In this document: piece by piece, positions 4,039 to 6,016 of the stretch | Layout: each line of letters opens with the position of its first letter | Numbering within the stretch: position 1 is the stretch's first letter | Assembly (NCBI GenBank): GCA_017610485.1 | Contig: JAFCBY010000103.1 | Coordinates: 1-6,016 of the forward strand | Reading direction: 5' to 3' | Length of the DNA stretch: 6,016 nucleotides | Source: Candidatus Falkowiibacteriota bacterium | Lineage (GTDB): Archaea; Iainarchaeota; Iainarchaeia; Iainarchaeales; GCA-2688035 | The notes under the pieces: model-generated | What the model was told of the DNA's origin: nothing | Seen by the model: the letters and a program-made list of their open reading frames with translations, nothing else | Databases searched by the model: none | Program-made: the position numbers and the translations under genes

Positions 4039-6016
4039 TCACAGGCTATTTTTTGAACCTGATTCCAGCTTTTTCATCCAGCCCTTTACCTTTGTTTCCT
4101 TCCACTGGGTGAAGTACATGGCGGTCAAAATTATGGTTTCGACAGCAATTATGGCAAACGCTGCCAGGATGTTCTGCGTGTAGTGATTTACCACCAACGG
4201 CAGGGTTGTGTAGGTTGACGCCATAAAGATGCGGAACCAGCCTGGCTTGAGCTTCGTAACCTGTATAATCAGTCCTGATATGACGGCTATTGCCAGAATC
4301 CAAATAATCAAAAAGTTTGGCTCGTCAACAGTCTCTTCGCCAAAAACGGCTGCCACAGCCGGCTGGGCACTGGGTGAAATGTCTGGCACCAATTGCAGCG
4401 GCTTCTTTGCCTCAAAACTTATGTTGTCCTCAAATCCCTCTGTCTGGATTGTTGCCACATAGGTTCCCTTGACTTCTGTCGGTATTGTTACCACCCCAGT
4501 GTCCGTTGAGAATATTGCGCTTGTTTGGTCAGGATATGTTAGTACCACTGTAAATATTCTTATTGCATTGCCGTCCTCTCCAACCAAAGTGATTGTCTGG
4601 CTCTGGCCAGCATCCAGTTCTGGCTCGAAGTTAATTTTCGGCTCTATGCAGACAACTGCATTAATCTTCTTGCTGTCAGCATAATAATACGCCATTGTTG
4701 TATAGAACAGGTACTCACCCACCTCATCCAAAGTATAGGTAAGCTTGCCGTCAGCAGGACTCTTCCTGGTTTGAACCGTTTTCCTATCCTTGCTTAAAAG
4801 GACTGTTGCGCCCTCCATTGGGTTTCCTGCCTGGTTGAGCACGGTGTAAACTATTGGCTGCCCAACACAGCTTCCCTCAATGTTCACAGTCATGCGGTTT
4901 CCACTGCTACTGGTACTGCCTGTAGTGGTTGTACTGCCTATAGTCGTACTCACTCCGCAACCCGGTATAGTTGTATTAGAGCAAGAAGCAGTGCAGCTTC
5001 CGGCGTTGTTGCATACATCAGATGTGCAGCTATCACTATCAGCACAATCACTTGCCCCTGAACAGGTGGGTGTTATGCAGCTGGTGTCACAGCAAATCTG
5101 GCCTGAAGAGCAATTTATGTCCGACGGGCAATTTGAGCAGTTTTCTCCAGGATCCACCTCAAAATTGCCGCATGTTACTATACAGTCACTGTCAGTAGTT
5201 TCGTCACAGAATGGTGGGCAGTAATCGTCGTCGTCTATACAAGTTGTTATTGGCGTGCTTGAGCAGGAAGCAGTGCATGTTGCGCCATCGGTGCAGACAT
5301 CAGCAGTTGCAGAATTTGAATCATCACAGTCTATGGGCAGTGAACATTCTAGGTCAACTATGTTTGTGCATGCAGTGCCACAGCAAACTTGCTCTGCCAG
5401 GCAGTCGCCGTCTATTATGCAGCCTATTTGGCAGGCAGCAGTACAAGTTCCGCCATTTATGCAAACCTGTCCTGACCCACAGTCTGCATTTACTGTACAA
5501 ATTGGCTCTACGCAGGTATCACTGCAGCAAATCTCAGTTCCTGTACAGGTGTCGCCGCCGCAGTCGCCTCCCTGGGAGACAAGCGCATCTATTTCTGCCT
5601 GGGTTAAAGCAACGTCGTAAATTCTCACGTCGTCCATTAATCCTGCGAAGTCATAATCGCCTGCAGATGAATCGCTCTGGTTTCCATACCGACCTATTTC
5701 CAGGGGAATCGCCTGGTCGTAAAATATTGGCAAGATGTTGGTGTTTTGGGCGGTCTCCACGCCGTCAATGTATATTCTCATTCCTGTTGCGTCCTGCACT
5801 GCTGCCAGGTGGTGCCATGTTCCGTCAACAACGTCTTGGCCTATGGTCTCAAGGGAAATCCAACTTCCCGAAACACGTTTGAAAAAGCGCAAATTGGTTT
5901 CATCCACTATCCATAACCCATAGTTGTCTCCCTGGCTTACAAGCATTCCACCGCCATCAGGAATAGAATTTGTGTTTACCCAGGCGGAAATGGTAAGCAA
6001 ATCAGTGGGCTCTGTC
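4039..6016 (-). CDS. LamG / Cys-rich repeat surface protein with C-terminal membrane anchor, N-terminus outside window
   Basis: A large, presumably exported cell-surface protein; the frame is open through the right edge, so the start and any signal peptide are missing and 658 residues are visible (residue 1 here is codon 5998-6000, a Leu). Residues 1-142 are a LamG/concanavalin A-like domain: LTISAWVNT, DGTWHHLAAVQD, MRIYIDGVET and the closing MDDVRIYDVALTQAEIDAL. Residues 147-348 hold 38 cysteines in three related units plus CGNFEVDPGENCSNCPSD (277-294). A Ser/Thr/Gly linker (349-368) leads to one or two beta domains (about 370-533; MEGATVLLSKD resembles a carboxypeptidase-regulatory or Ig-like fold). 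Hydrophobic segments follow at 563-580, about 590-606 and 611-631, with a basic end. N-glycosylation sequons occur at N107, N287, N296, N342 and N526. Family knowledge suggests adhesion or carbohydrate/protein binding, but the ligand is unknown. The stop is TGA at 4039-4041. Confidence 0.85.
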   Translation of the reverse strand, partial: TEPTDLLTISAWVNTNSIPDGGGMLVSQGDNYGLWIVDETNLRFFKRVSGSWISLETIGQDVVDGTWHHLAAVQDATGMRIYIDGVETAQNTNILPIFYDQAIPLEIGRYGNQSDSSAGDYDFAGLMDDVRIYDVALTQAEIDALVSQGGDCGGDTCTGTEICCSDTCVEPICTVNADCGSGQVCINGGTCTAACQIGCIIDGDCLAEQVCCGTACTNIVDLECSLPIDCDDSNSATADVCTDGATCTASCSSTPITTCIDDDDYCPPFCDETTDSDCIVTCGNFEVDPGENCSNCPSDINCSSGQICCDTSCITPTCSGASDCADSDSCTSDVCNNAGSCTASCSNTTIPGCGVSTTIGSTTTTGSTSSSGNRMTVNIEGSCVGQPIVYTVLNQAGNPMEGATVLLSKDRKTVQTRKSPADGKLTYTLDEVGEYLFYTTMAYYYADSKKINAVVCIEPKINFEPELDAGQSQTITLVGEDGNAIRIFTVVLTYPDQTSAIFSTDTGVVTIPTEVKGTYVATIQTEGFEDNISFEAKKPLQLVPDISPSAQPAVAAVFGEETVDEPNFLIIWILAIAVISGLIIQVTKLKPGWFRIFMASTYTTLPLVVNHYTQNILAAFAIIAVETIILTAMYFTQWKETKVKGWMKKLESGSKNSL
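4957..5544 (-). repeat. Three diverged Cys-rich repeat units within the surface protein
   Basis: Unit 1 is at 5419-5544, unit 2 at 5239-5400 and unit 3 at 4957-5109. Each follows the pattern (E/Q)(I/V)CC..(T/A/S)C, then a variable stretch, DC, VC, (T/S)CTA(A/S)C and a final C. Units 2 and 3 share an ungapped 31-residue block (5239-5331 and 4957-5049) with 18 identical residues, both containing CTASCS. Unit 1 is shortened between DC and VC. A spacer with DDDDYCPPFC and GENCSNCPSD separates units 2 and 3. The many cysteines suggest disulfide-stabilised extracellular modules. Confidence 0.7.

Noticed and set aside
4046..4303. Short - strand frame inside the end of the surface protein gene
   Set aside because: It overlaps the membrane-anchor coding region in another frame and has no promoter or recognisable domain.
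5211..5882. Long + strand open frame (223 codons) opposite the surface protein
   Set aside because: Its Arg/Ser/Leu/Gln-rich composition is what the complement of the Cys-rich repeats would give, and the opposite strand encodes clear domains.

Overview
The window looks like a piece of an archaeal chromosome, most likely from a DPANN-type lineage (Woesearchaeota, Diapherotrites or similar). No rRNA or other marker is present, so this rests on three inferences. Two genes have AT-rich TATA-like boxes centred about 26 bases before an ATG with no Shine-Dalgarno motif, the pattern of leaderless archaeal transcripts. The right-hand gene encodes a LamG/Cys-rich/membrane-anchored surface protein with Cys motifs of the CGN...GENCSNCPSD and DDxYCPPxC...DSDC kind, which I associate with these genomes. 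DnaK and DnaJ are of the bacterial type, as in mesophilic archaea that acquired them by transfer. A bacterial host is not excluded. Coding density is very high, with gaps of only about 30 to 50 bases.

Left part, + strand: the C-terminal 362 codons of dnaK (cut by the left edge), a 46-base T-rich gap, then a complete dnaJ with J domain, G/F region, four zinc-finger motifs and C-terminal substrate domains. Together they form the Hsp70 chaperone pair.

Right part, - strand, read from right to left: a large surface protein gene (5' end cut by the right edge), a six-TM SdpI-family membrane protein, and a basic protein with a putative HD-type phosphohydrolase core. The last two each have a recognisable TATA-like box of their own, so this is probably three consecutive transcription units rather than one operon. 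The HD-like gene runs into the end of dnaJ tail to tail, and the two stop codons share bases.

The most interesting point is the start of the HD-like gene. The ATG placed exactly where its TATA-like box predicts a leaderless start (3306-3308) is one frame away from the long reading frame, and the two are joined by a run of nine A. Either one A has been lost (assembly error or mutation), or expression uses transcriptional slippage or -1 frameshifting at that run. I see no tRNA, rRNA, CRISPR array, insertion sequence or clear defence system.
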